DNA of 64,000 bases, taken from positions 1-64,000 of the forward strand of contig NZ_BLAD01000082.1 of the NCBI RefSeq assembly GCF_009687845.1. Reading direction: 5' to 3'. Position numbers and translations under genes: made by a program. This DNA comes from Acrocarpospora corrugata. GTDB lineage: Bacteria > Actinomycetota > Actinomycetes > Streptosporangiales > Streptosporangiaceae. The first letter of the stretch is position 1. Each line of letters opens with the position of its first letter. A model generated the notes under the pieces. It saw only the letters and a list, made by a program, of their open reading frames with translations. It had not been told where the DNA came from and did no database searches. Shown here one piece after another: positions 16,689-25,800 of the stretch.

Positions 16689-17924
16689 TCAGCCGAGCCA
16701 GGTGGCGAGCTGGGTCATCGCGGTGGCGGACCATCCGAGTTTGAGGTGGTTGAGGCTTAGCGTGGCCGTACCGGCTCGGGTGGTGAGGCCGTCGGAGGCG
16801 GTGCAGCTGGCGACGAAGACCGCGCCGTCGGAGGGGCCGGTGTGCTCATTGTGCAGCAGCGCCATGTCCGGAGAGTTGCCGCACAGCTGGTAGACGGCCA
16901 CGCTCGCCGGGGTGCCCGCGGCGATCAGCGGGGCGACCAGGGAGCCACGGTCGATGGCCCACTGGATGCCGCGGCCGTAGGTGTAGAAACCGGTGCCGCC
17001 GTAGTAGGTGGTGTACCAGTCCTGTTCGGCGGCGGGCAGCGGGTAGACGTTGTCCCAGCGGTAGAGCATGTCGTCCGAGCCCGGGTAGGCGCTTCCCTCG
17101 TAGCTCAGCTCGGGGTGGTTGCGCCACAGGCCGTAGCAGATCATCTTCGAGTGTGGGGCGGGCGCGTTCAACGTTCCCCCACATTCGGGAAATATCGCGA
17201 AATCGTGGGTCCAACCGTGCCGGTAGCCCCAGTCGAAACCCTTGTTCGGCCCGCCCACCAGCAGCAGCTTGCGAATATCGCCCGCGTACGGCGTGCCCCA
17301 CGGCTGCCGCAGCGAGGAGACGTACATGCGCGCGTTGAAGGCCCCCTTCGACCAGCCGATCACGTCCACCTGCGCCGCACCGGTCTTGGCCCTGATCTTG
17401 GCCACCGCGTCGGCTATCTGCTCGGCCCAGTAGTGGCCCTCGCCCGTGACGTGCGGGAACCCGACCGCGAAGACCTTGTAGCCGCGCGCGTCCAGATACT
17501 GCATGAGCCCTGTTGTGGGACAGCTGGCCTGGCCGCAGCCGTAGGCCCCGCGGGCGTTGGGGTTGGCCCAGGCCAGGTCGGCCGTCTGGTTGGCGCCGTG
17601 GACCAGCAGCACCGGGGTGGCCTTGGTGCCGCTCTGCCAGCCGGGCGCGTGGTAGAGCAGGAATCTGGAGGAATGCGGCCGGGCGACGTCGCCGAACAAC
17701 CGCTTGGTCTGACCAGAGTGATCACCCCGACCGTCGGAAGGATAGGTCTCGGCCTGGAACCCGGAGGAGTTGTCGCGGTAGCGCTCCACCAGCGCCCAGC
17801 CGTTCTCCAGCGAGGTCGTGTAGGTCGCCTCCAGCGTTACCGAAGCGGAGGCGTCCGCTGGTAACGCCGACACCAGCAGGCCCGCCACCAAGGTCATGGC
17901 TGCGGCGATTCGCCTGAGAATCAT
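16689..17924 (-). CDS. Secreted alpha/beta hydrolase (lipase/esterase-like)
   Basis: A protein of about 411 aa with a signal peptide (MILRRIAAAMTLVAGLLVSA). The hydrolase core shows TPVLLVHGANQTADLAWANP (oxyanion HG), the nucleophile elbow VIGWSKGAFNAR, and candidate His residues in LLHNEHTGPSDG and SLNHLKLGWS. The final His and Gly-Trp region resembles triacylglycerol lipases and secreted esterases. Four or more Cys suggest disulfides. GGGAG lies 5 nt upstream of the ATG at 17924. It is bracketed by outward-facing IS remnants and may have arrived as transposon cargo. Confidence 0.78.
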   Translation of the reverse strand: MILRRIAAAMTLVAGLLVSALPADASASVTLEATYTTSLENGWALVERYRDNSSGFQAETYPSDGRGDHSGQTKRLFGDVARPHSSRFLLYHAPGWQSGTKATPVLLVHGANQTADLAWANPNARGAYGCGQASCPTTGLMQYLDARGYKVFAVGFPHVTGEGHYWAEQIADAVAKIRAKTGAAQVDVIGWSKGAFNARMYVSSLRQPWGTPYAGDIRKLLLVGGPNKGFDWGYRHGWTHDFAIFPECGGTLNAPAPHSKMICYGLWRNHPELSYEGSAYPGSDDMLYRWDNVYPLPAAEQDWYTTYYGGTGFYTYGRGIQWAIDRGSLVAPLIAAGTPASVAVYQLCGNSPDMALLHNEHTGPSDGAVFVASCTASDGLTTRAGTATLSLNHLKLGWSATAMTQLATWLG

Positions 17925-18117
17925 CACATCTCCCGTCAGCTGATCGTGATGTCACCTTCTTCCTCGCAACTGACCGGTGCAATGTGGGCCGCGCCCACCT
18001 CGCAGCCCACCGACATGTGGAGATCCAGACTGAGCCGATACCCTCCACCACTACAAGATCGACTAATAGTGGTGCAATCACCCTTTCAGGGCGTCATCGT
18101 TCGTTGTAGATGCCTCA
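17925..18117. other. Upstream region of the hydrolase
   Basis: This presumably holds the promoter of the leftward hydrolase gene. I see no coding sequence. Confidence 0.3.
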
Positions 18118-18285
18118 CGTCTGTACCCGGGTCAGCGCCTGCATGGCGTCATGATCTATTCGCGAGAGGTCGTGGAGGGTTGTGCTGGCCTGGGTAAGGT
18201 GCGCTGCGTCGCCGGTATCGCCAGCCTGTGTGATCAATCCGGCTACCTCCGTCCATAGGGTGGCTGCTTCGGTGTATATGCGATG
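18118..18285 (-). pseudogene. Unidentified C-terminal fragment cut by an IS
   Basis: The minus strand reads GHRIYTEAATLWTEVAGLIT, then DAAHLTQASTTLHDLSRIDH and a stop. It is a helical, plausible protein tail without recognised family. Its upstream part is replaced at about 18286 by the IS remnant. Confidence 0.35.
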
Positions 18286-18602
18286 CCCCCGGCTACTCGG
18301 CCAGGCGCAGCACTGCGAAAGGATCACCGGCTCCTTACGCCGCGAAGTGCTCGACCGCATGCTCATCCTCAACGAGCACCATCTACGCCGGACGCTCACC
18401 CGCTACCTGCAGCACTACAACACGGCCCGGCCCCACCAAGCCCTCGCCCAGGCGGCCCCACTGCGTCCCGTCCCGGATCCGATCATCGATCAAGAGCGAA
18501 TCGCGAGCTTGACCATACGCCGGAGAGAGCGGCTCGGCGGAGTCCTCCACGAGTACTCACATGCCGCTTGAACTGCATGGACGGAATTTCGGCAGGCGCA
18601 CC
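18286..18602 (+). mobile_element. Right-end remnant of the TGCGCC-type IS with transposase tail
   Basis: The plus strand encodes LRREVLDRMLILNEHHLRRT, then LTRYLQHYNTARPHQALAQ, then RLGGVLHEYSHAA and a stop at 18571. This is the C-terminus of a rve-type transposase with the DDE glutamate region lost. The element ends at 18602 with the reverse of TGCGCCTGCCGAAATTCCG. Confidence 0.7.
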
Positions 18603-18718
18603 TCTCTCACCCTTTGGCTTCAGTTAGGTTGAGGACCCACTCACAGAGGTCGAGGGCCCGCGGTTACCACGCCGATCAGGCCCGACCTCGCATCGCGGGC
18701 GTCTCTCCCCGGAGGCAA

Positions 18719-18758
18719 CGGCCCTGCCCATCCCATAGTCAGGCAATGGGCAGGGCCG
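18719..18758. terminator. Strong hairpin downstream of the immunity candidate
   Basis: Perfect 13-bp arms, CGGCCCTGCCCAT at 18719-18731 and ATGGGCAGGGCCG at 18746-18758, with a 14-nt loop. A T-rich stretch (CTTTGTCTTTG) follows on the plus strand. It probably terminates transcription from one or both sides, including the leftward toxin/immunity operon. Confidence 0.6.
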
Positions 18759-18800
18759 CTTTGTCTTTGCCAATGGTGCGGTTTGCTCTCCAAAATTGCG

Positions 18801-19406
18801 CTACTCCAGGTCCCAGGCAGCGGCGGGGATGACGTATCGTGTGTGGCTGCCGTAGAGCCAGGCGGCGTCCAGTTCCCGGCCGGTGATCCGGCCGACGAGC
18901 TGGAACGCGGCGTCGAGTCGCTCGTCCACCGCCGTCTCCCGGTTCAGGGGCAGCCCGTCCAGGTAGCGGTTCAGCGCGTCGGGCTCGGGGCCGAACCTGA
19001 CGTCGGGTGCGGCCAGGGGGATGCTCGTGAGCGCGCGCCCGTCCACCACGTACTCCATGTCCTCTGGGCCTTCCATTTCCAGCATCGGCCAGCCCAGGTA
19101 GAGGAGCGCGCCGCCTTCCGACAGCTCCCGTTGCGGTCCGCCCATCCCGATGTGCAGGCCCTCGTACTGGATGATCAGCGTCCAGCCGGGGGCCTGCTCG
19201 CCGATCCACACCACGCCGTCGTCCGCGTCCAGGCCGTCCAGGCCGTCGCCGATCTCCGCCCACACGCACTCGGTGGCCGAATCGAGGTCGGCCCGTAGCC
19301 GCGTGGCGGCCTCGACGACGCTCAAGCCCTTGCACCAGACGCCGACGAAGAAGTCGTGCAGTTCGTATTCGTTGAGCAGGTCGTAACGCTCGTTGGGGAA
19401 AGCCAC
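18801..19406 (-). CDS. Acidic protein, probable immunity partner of the NucA/NucB toxin
   Basis: A protein of about 201 aa from GTG at 19406 (AFPNERYDLLNEYELHDFFV), with AGGA 6 nt upstream. It is acidic and has a DUF6461-like look: FFVGVWCKGLSVVEAATRLR near the N-terminus, then VVWIGEQAPGWTLIIQYEG. It has no signal peptide and no membrane segment, so it is cytoplasmic. It starts 95 bp after the stop of the giant secreted nuclease gene on the same strand, which is where cognate immunity genes of polymorphic toxins lie. Immunity is inferred from position, size and charge; DUF6461 itself has no established function. A hairpin separates the two genes and a terminator follows. Confidence 0.6.
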   Translation of the reverse strand: MAFPNERYDLLNEYELHDFFVGVWCKGLSVVEAATRLRADLDSATECVWAEIGDGLDGLDADDGVVWIGEQAPGWTLIIQYEGLHIGMGGPQRELSEGGALLYLGWPMLEMEGPEDMEYVVDGRALTSIPLAAPDVRFGPEPDALNRYLDGLPLNRETAVDERLDAAFQLVGRITGRELDAAWLYGSHTRYVIPAAAWDLE

Positions 19407-19437
19407 GGTCGAGTCCTGTTCGGATGGGGGAGGGAAA

Positions 19438-19474
19438 CGCTCTGGCGCGGCAGGAAGCCGGCCGCGCCAGAGCG
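19438..19474 (-). terminator. Hairpin between toxin gene and immunity candidate
   Basis: Perfect 14-bp arms, CGCTCTGGCGCGGC at 19438-19451 and its complement at 19461-19474, with a 9-nt loop. On the transcribed strand GTTTCCC follows rather than a T-run. It could be a leaky terminator, a processing site or an mRNA stabiliser that separates expression of the two genes. Confidence 0.5.
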
Positions 19475-19500
19475 GTGTCGCGATCATTCTCGTGGATCGG

Positions 19501-22500
19501 CTAGTCCACGACTCTCACCCAGAACTTGTTATCAGTGCCCACGCGGTAACGCGAGTAGAACGCCGACAGGTAGCGCCCGTGCCGGTTGTTCTGCAGTTTC
19601 GGGATGTACATGATCGAGAAGTTGCCGTTGGCGTCCTTGGCGCCCATTTTGCTGCTGGCGTAGGGGAATTCATCGCATTCCAGGGTGCCGGCGACCGTGA
19701 CTCCTTCGTTTTCGAGGCGGGTGCGCTCGTGCCGGCACGGTGTGACGATCTTGGCGCGGTTGGCATCCGACCACTCCTTGGCGGCGCTGCCGGGGGAGGC
19801 GGTGCCGCGCCGCAGGAAGTTGTCCTTGTCCTCGGGTTCCGTTCCCGTTCCGTAGTCGCCGGGGATGTCCTTGTCGAGGACGTTGCCGTCCTCGTCGCGC
19901 CGCTCCGGGCGGGTGGCGTTGGGGAAGTTCATGGCCATGAAGTTGTGGAACGCGGCTCCGGTGATGACGGTGTCGCTCAGCGACATGGTGAAGATCCGGT
20001 TGGCGGAGCCGAACACGCACGCTTTCTTGTGGCGGTAGTCGTCCGAGCCAACCTTGTTCCCCATCTTGCTGTTGTCACAGCGGACCCGGGGGACCTGGCT
20101 GTACCGGTAGATGCGGTTCTCGGGCTTGTTCCACAACGCGATCTCTCCGTCGAGGGGGCCCCAGCGGTCCTCGTAGTAGAGCTTGGGGGAAATCTCACAG
20201 ATGTCGATCGAGGCGTCGTCGCCCGCCTTGGGCTGGGAGGTGAACACGTAGTCGTCGTAGGCGGTGCCCGCCCTCCACGTGCTTACCCTCGCCCGGCGGT
20301 CGGTGTCGCTCGCCCTGCGTACGCAGTTTCCGCTGTCCTCGCCCTTGGCGGCGGTGACCTCCAGTCTCATGTAGTCGTTGTCGAAATTGGTCGTCGGCTG
20401 GCCGTCGTCGAAGGCCCGTACGTCCTTGACCTCGGTCCAGACGGAGATGTCCCGGGGATTGTGGGAGCCGCCGCCGACCACGCCCGACCCGTCGGCGTTG
20501 CCGAGGTAGGTGTGCATGACCACGGTCGTCTCGGCGACCACGGCGTCGTCCGGGTCGGGGACGGGGATCGGCCGTCCGGCGGCGACGGACTTCTTCCGGT
20601 CGACGTCCCATTCGCCCCAGCCCAGCCACTTGGTCCAGCAGCCGCTGTATGGCTTGAGCTCCCGGAACCCTTCCGCCGTGTAGACCAGCCCGCTGGGCCG
20701 CAGTTTGTCGTTGCAGGTTTCCAGGTTGTGCCGTTCGTAGTCGAACCCGGGAACCACGCTCGCGGCGGCCGCGGCCGCGGGCTTCTCCGGGGTCTTGTCG
20801 ATGGCGAAAGCCGTACGGGCGGCGGGCTCTTCGGCCAGCAGCCCGGTGACCGCCTCGGCGGACAGCGCCCGCTGGAAGACGCGGGTTTCGTCCAGGTCGC
20901 CCAGCATGCGGGTGCCCAGGGTCATGGCCGACTCGGCGTGCCACGGATCGAAGCCGATCGGAGCCGTGCCGATCGCCTCCCCGTCCAAGTACAGCGTGGC
21001 CGTGTCCGCGCCGGCGTCGTAGACACCGGCGAGGTGGAACCATTCGCCCACCGGCGGCTCAACCCCGGAGAGCACTCCGGCCGCCGTCGCCCCGGCGCTG
21101 TCGCCGTCGGCGAGCGTGAACACCAGCCCGTGCTGGGGGGTGTTGCCGAGCAGGAACGGCGCCCGGTTCGTGCCCCGCTGCTCGATGACGCGGTAGTCGC
21201 CCTCCTTGTCGTTCCACCGCAGCCACGCGGCGACGGTGAAGCTGTCGTCGGTACGGATGACCGCTTCGTCCGTGACCGCCAGCGGTTCCTCGCCGGGGTG
21301 GACGATGTCGATCGTGACCTGCTGCCAGCCGGCCCACGCCGAGCTGAGCTGGCCGGAGACCGCCCGCGCCCGCCAGCGGATCTTCCAGCCGTCGCTCAGC
21401 TCTCCGGCGGGGACGGCGAGTGTGGCCACGGTTCCGGAGGCCACGTTGTCGACGCCGCCCGCCCAGATCTGGCCGCTGCCCTGCCCGGTGGCGGCCGGGT
21501 CGTGTTCGATCTCAAACTCGGCGCGCAGCGCCTGCCCGCCGGGGTCGCTGACCCGGGCGGCCAGCGACGGGGTCAGCGCGCCGCTGACCGTCGTCCCTTC
21601 CACCACCCGCGACGGCGTGAGCGACAGCTCCTGCACCGTCGGCTTGGGCGGTTCGACCGTGACGTGCTGCCAGTCGGCCCAGGCCGAGGCCAGCTCACCC
21701 GCGACCGCGCGGACCCGCCAGCGGATCTTCCAGCCGTCGCCGAGCTCTCCGGCGGGCACGCTCACGCTGCCCTCCGCGCCGGAGGCGACATTGTCGACGC
21801 CCCCCGCCCAGATCTGGCCGCTGCCCTGCCCGGGGACGGCCGGGTCATGCTCGACCTCGAACTCGGCGCGCAGCGTCCCGCCGACCGTGTTGCTCACCCG
21901 CGCCACCAGGGCGGGGGTCAGGCTGGTGGCGACGGTTATCCCGGCCACCTGCTGCGACGGATCGACCCGCAGACCCGTCACCGAGGGCTCAGGCTCCGGA
22001 TCGGGCAGATCGACCGTCACGTTCTGCCACCCCGACCACGGCGAACTGATCGTGGTCGCCTGGTTGACAGCGCGAGCCCGCCAGCGGACCTTCCACCCGT
22101 CGGTCAGCTCCCCGACCGGTACGGCGAGCGTGGCCACGGTTCCGGACGCCACGTTGTTCACGCCGCCCGCCCAGATCTGGCCGCTGCCCTGCCCGGGGAC
22201 GGCCGGGTCGTGCTCGACCTCGAACTCGGCGCGCAGCGCCTGACCGGCCGGGTCGGTGACGGTCGCCCGCAGATCCGGGGTCAGGCTCGTGGTCACCGTC
22301 GTGCCGCCCACCACGAGCGACGGCGTCACCTGGAGCGACCCGACGGTCGGGTTGGGCACGTCCACGGTGGCCAGCTGCCACGCCGACCAGGCCGAGTTCG
22401 TCCCCGCTCCGGCGTTGACGGCGCGGGCCCGCCAGCGGACCTGCCACCCGTCCTGGAACTTCGCGGCCGGCACGGTCACCGCCGCCAGTCCGCCGGAGGC

Positions 22501-22848
22501 CACCGCACCTGAGGACCCCGTCCAGATCTGGCCGCTGCCCTGCCCGGTCGCCGCCGGGTCGTGCTCGACCTCGAACTGGCCGGTCAGGTTGCCCCCGGCC
22601 GGGTCGGACACGGTTCCCGCCAGCTGCGGTGTGAGCGAACTCGTCACCGTCACCCCGGCCACCTGCTGGGCCGGGCTGATCGCCAGGCCAGTGATCGCGG
22701 GTGCGGAGGCGGGGCCGCTGGTGGTGACGGTCAGCGTCGGCGGCACCCCGAAGTCGGTGTCGTCGGCGCTGGTGAACACCCGGTAGTTGTTGGTGTTGGC
22801 CTCGGTCGGGGACTGAAGCACCAGGCCGTGGTTGACCGCGCCGGCCGC
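19501..22848 (-). CDS. C-terminal half of giant secreted protein: tandem repeats, LamG, NucA/NucB nuclease
   Basis: This continues the frame of the upstream half directly after the TGA at 22849-22851 (AAGAVNHGLVLQSPTEANTN). In order it has the end of a DNRLRE domain, four tandem beta-sandwich repeats of about 115 aa (21298-22701), a LamG/concanavalin-like domain (about 20836-21280, DDSFTVAAWLRWNDKEGDY to GDLDETRVFQRALSAE), a linker, and a C-terminal region with many Cys. The end, LECDEFPYASSKMGAKDA then LQNNRHGRYLSAFYSRYRV, matches the DNase_NucA_NucB family, whose members degrade DNA. The domain order is that of a polymorphic toxin with an exchangeable C-terminal effector. If translated alone it would need an internal start such as the CTG/ATG-like codons near 22821 and would lack a signal peptide. 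Confidence 0.75.
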   Translation of the reverse strand, partial: AAGAVNHGLVLQSPTEANTNNYRVFTSADDTDFGVPPTLTVTTSGPASAPAITGLAISPAQQVAGVTVTSSLTPQLAGTVSDPAGGNLTGQFEVEHDPAATGQGSGQIWTGSSGAVASGGLAAVTVPAAKFQDGWQVRWRARAVNAGAGTNSAWSAWQLATVDVPNPTVGSLQVTPSLVVGGTTVTTSLTPDLRATVTDPAGQALRAEFEVEHDPAVPGQGSGQIWAGGVNNVASGTVATLAVPVGELTDGWKVRWRARAVNQATTISSPWSGWQNVTVDLPDPEPEPSVTGLRVDPSQQVAGITVATSLTPALVARVSNTVGGTLRAEFEVEHDPAVPGQGSGQIWAGGVDNVASGAEGSVSVPAGELGDGWKIRWRVRAVAGELASAWADWQHVTVEPPKPTVQELSLTPSRVVEGTTVSGALTPSLAARVSDPGGQALRAEFEIEHDPAATGQGSGQIWAGGVDNVASGTVATLAVPAGELSDGWKIRWRARAVSGQLSSAWAGWQQVTIDIVHPGEEPLAVTDEAVIRTDDSFTVAAWLRWNDKEGDYRVIEQRGTNRAPFLLGNTPQHGLVFTLADGDSAGATAAGVLSGVEPPVGEWFHLAGVYDAGADTATLYLDGEAIGTAPIGFDPWHAESAMTLGTRMLGDLDETRVFQRALSAEAVTGLLAEEPAARTAFAIDKTPEKPAAAAAASVVPGFDYERHNLETCNDKLRPSGLVYTAEGFRELKPYSGCWTKWLGWGEWDVDRKKSVAAGRPIPVPDPDDAVVAETTVVMHTYLGNADGSGVVGGGSHNPRDISVWTEVKDVRAFDDGQPTTNFDNDYMRLEVTAAKGEDSGNCVRRASDTDRRARVSTWRAGTAYDDYVFTSQPKAGDDASIDICEISPKLYYEDRWGPLDGEIALWNKPENRIYRYSQVPRVRCDNSKMGNKVGSDDYRHKKACVFGSANRIFTMSLSDTVITGAAFHNFMAMNFPNATRPERRDEDGNVLDKDIPGDYGTGTEPEDKDNFLRRGTASPGSAAKEWSDANRAKIVTPCRHERTRLENEGVTVAGTLECDEFPYASSKMGAKDANGNFSIMYIPKLQNNRHGRYLSAFYSRYRVGTDNKFWVRVVD
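21298..22701 (-). repeat. Four tandem beta-sandwich repeats in the giant protein
   Basis: Each unit of about 115 codons carries the same landmarks: a start like VVGGTTVTTSLTPDLRATV, then RAEFEVEHDPAVPGQGSGQI, then DGWKVRWRARAV, and a W-x-W-Q-x-VTV end. The second to fourth units are very similar in both protein and DNA, which suggests recent duplication or recombination. They probably form a stalk in the exported protein. Confidence 0.7.
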
Positions 22849-25800
22849 TCAGTCCTGGGTCATGCCGGTAACGTTCCACTGCAGCAGGCCGGGCCAGGTG
22901 GCGCAGTTCGGATTGATGGCCTTGGTAACGGTCTGGGCGTCCTCGGTGGTGCTGGTGGGCTTGTTGCCCCAGTGGACGTTGTCCGGGTCCCAGGTGCTGG
23001 TGAGCCGACGCACCTGGATGCCCGCGCCCACGGCGTTGCCGCAGCTGGGGGCGTCGATGTTGTTGAGCGACAGGGTAGCCGCCGTGACCGTGCTGCCGGG
23101 CAGGCCGGTAGTGTCGAACTTTAGGTGCACGCGGTACTTGAGGTTGCCGCTCTGCGTCCCGGCCAGCAGGAACGGGCCGGTCGGGTCGCCCGGCCAGTCC
23201 TCGTCGCTCAGCGAGTCGACTTCGACGTCCTGGTGGAGAGGGAGTGTGGTGCTGGGGTCGATGCGTACCGGATAGACGGTCTTCGGGTTTGAAAGCCAGG
23301 CGTGGTCGGGTTTGAGCACCAGCTCGGTTCGGCCAGCCCGCTCCACCACCTCCGCGTCCACCGCGCGATCCTCGGCCAGCTGGCGGCGGCCATCCGCGCG
23401 TCCGTCCCACATCACCGGGCGGGGCGCCGAGGCCACGACCTTGTCGTTCCGGCCGGTCAGCAGCAGCCGTCCGCCCCTGCCCTCCGACAGCCGCAGACCG
23501 GTGTTCTCCACACCGATCCGCAGCTCCAGCGGCTTGTCCGGACGTTCCCGCAGCAGCACGTCATGCCGGAACCCGGTCGGCAGCACGGTCACGACCAGGT
23601 CGGCCCCCGCTCCGGCGGCGTCGGCGAAGGTGGCGACGTTGCCCTCGACGGTTGGCCTGGGCAGCGGCGACGGCCAGCGCAGCGCGTAACTCTTCCCGTT
23701 CGCGGTCATGGTCACGAACGCGCCGGAACCGCCGCTTGAGACCTCCAGGCTCGCGCCGGAGGCGATCGCCCTCGGTTTCAGCGCGTCACCGTGGTCGACC
23801 AGCGAGGTGTCGATCGGCATCCAGGCGCCGCCCACGCGGGTCCGCGTCGGCCCCGAGGTGATCGTGGTGGTGAAACGTTTCCCGTCCGGCTCGGCGCGGG
23901 TGACGCTCGTCGCGGTGGTGGCCCCGGCGACCTCGACGGCCTTGCCTAGGCGTACGGCTTCCGCCCGCGCGGCCGCGAACGCCTCGGCCTGCGTGTTGGA
24001 GACCGCGTTCCCGGCCTTGCCGGTGATCCAGTTCGCGGTGCCGCTCAGAGTCGCGTCCTTGCCGCGCCCGGAGGAGTCGGCAGCCGTCTCCCCCTCGCCC
24101 TCGTCGAACCTCCAGCGCCCGCGCTCACCGCCGTCCACGGTGGTGAACGACCAGGTGTGGGTGGGCAGGGTGTTCTCCCACAGATCCATGGCGCCGGCCA
24201 CCTCGGCCGTGAACACCGTGCCCTCCGCCAGCGGCGCGCCAGGGGTGAAGGTGAGCTGGAGTCTGGCCTCGTCCACCGCCGTCGTGCCCGCGACGGGGAC
24301 TCCGGCGGCCGTCTTCAGCTTGAACGTGGCCTCATCCACCGGTTCGCTGAACGTGACCGTGACCTGCTGGTCCACAGGCACCTGGGTGGAGTCGGCCACC
24401 GGGCTGACGGCGACCACCGCCGGTGGCTGGTCGTCCCCCACCTCGGGATCCATGGCGCTCCACTCGCCGCCCTCCAGCGGCTCCAGGTTATTCCTGCGCA
24501 CCTCATAGGCGACGCCTGGCGCGTCGTCGTGCTCGATGGAGTCGGCGACCGTCATCGGGGGCAGGTCCTCATCGCCAGGTTCGAGCGCGTTCGCGGCGGC
24601 CTCGTCGTAGGTGGGCAGGCCCGAAGGCCGCTGGTCGAAGCCGAACATCAGCCGCAGCCGCTGCCCCGGCTCGAAGTCCACGGTCAGCTTCGGCGGGTGG
24701 GCGCCCGGGCTGCAGCAGGTGTACTCCTGGGTACGGTAACGCCGCCAGTTGGTCAGGTCGTTCTCGTTCCCGGCGGTGAGCTGGAAACCGTAGTTGGGCG
24801 CGCCATCCGCCCACTCCTGGACGATCCCGTTGACCGAGTGGATCAGAAACCACTCCTTGGCCGCCCAGCCGCCCAGCGCGCAGTCAGGACTGTAGGCTCC
24901 GAGCTCGTCGTCCGAGCCCGCGTTGGTGACCGTCGGCTGCGCGCTCCACTGGAGCGACAACTCGTCCCACGGCGAGGTGATCCGCCGGGCGATGACCCCG
25001 GAGCCAACCGCGTCGCCGCAGCTGTTGGACAGGTGATTCCACAGCGTCAGGTCCGCGTTCTGCACCGTGCCCTGACGCAGCGGCGAGTCGTGCGGGATGT
25101 CGGGGAACTTGAGGTAACTGCGCCAGCGTACGGAGCCACTATTGGACTTGCCGACCAGGATGCGATCCAGGTTGAAGCCGTCGGCGCTGTACGTCCACGC
25201 ATCGTTGTTGATGAAAGTGTCGGAGCCGCCGTCGGAGATGTCCGGCTCCCACCAGTCGGAGTCGACCGCCATCAGAGTCACCGGGAAGGTGACTGCGGGG
25301 TCGGCGAGGAAGGCCGGGTCGGGGGCGTACACGAGGGTGGAGGCGCCCGGCTCGAGGGTGACGGCGGCCTTACCAAGACGGCCGCCGTCGATCGGGGCGG
25401 CCGGGGCCTCGGCGGCGGCGTCCAGCAGCATGCCGGGGCGCAGGTCCAGGATCTTCTCGCCGCCCGACATCAGGGACGGCCGGCTGGCGGCGTCGGCGGT
25501 GAAGGACATGCCCTCCGGCAGGTCCACGGGCAGGCGGAAGCGAAGCGGCCCACTGGGGCGGCTCCCAATGACGATCTCCTGGCGGAATCCGGTCGCGGTG
25601 GCGGTGACCTGGAGGTCCACGCCCTGGCCGTACGCGGAACGGTAGGTGGCCGTGTTGCCCTTCAGCACGGGCTTGGGCAATTTGGACGGGGCCGACACGC
25701 TGGCGGCCGAGCGTTCGGAGTCGCTGCGCAGCAGGGTGCGGTCGCCGCCCGTGGACAGGGCCAGCTCACCCTGGACGGCCTTGGGCTCGATAACGCCGTC

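Larger units (their letters stand above)
16357..18602. mobile_element. Composite-like segment: hydrolase gene between inverted IS ends
   Basis: Two right-end remnants of the same IS face outward, with terminal repeats at 16357 (forward) and 18602 (reverse). A complete secreted hydrolase gene and a short unidentified fragment lie between them. This is the geometry of a composite transposon whose inner IS parts have decayed. I cannot find a clear target duplication. Confidence 0.4.

Noticed and set aside
19393-22512. A 1,039-codon open frame on the plus strand
   Set aside because: It is the complement of the repeat-rich toxin gene; its open state follows from GC-biased codons on the other strand, and the protein shows no family features.
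22849-22851. UGA as a selenocysteine codon
   Set aside because: The position aligns with Trp in the other domain copy and no SECIS-like stem is evident nearby, so a TGG-to-TGA change is simpler.
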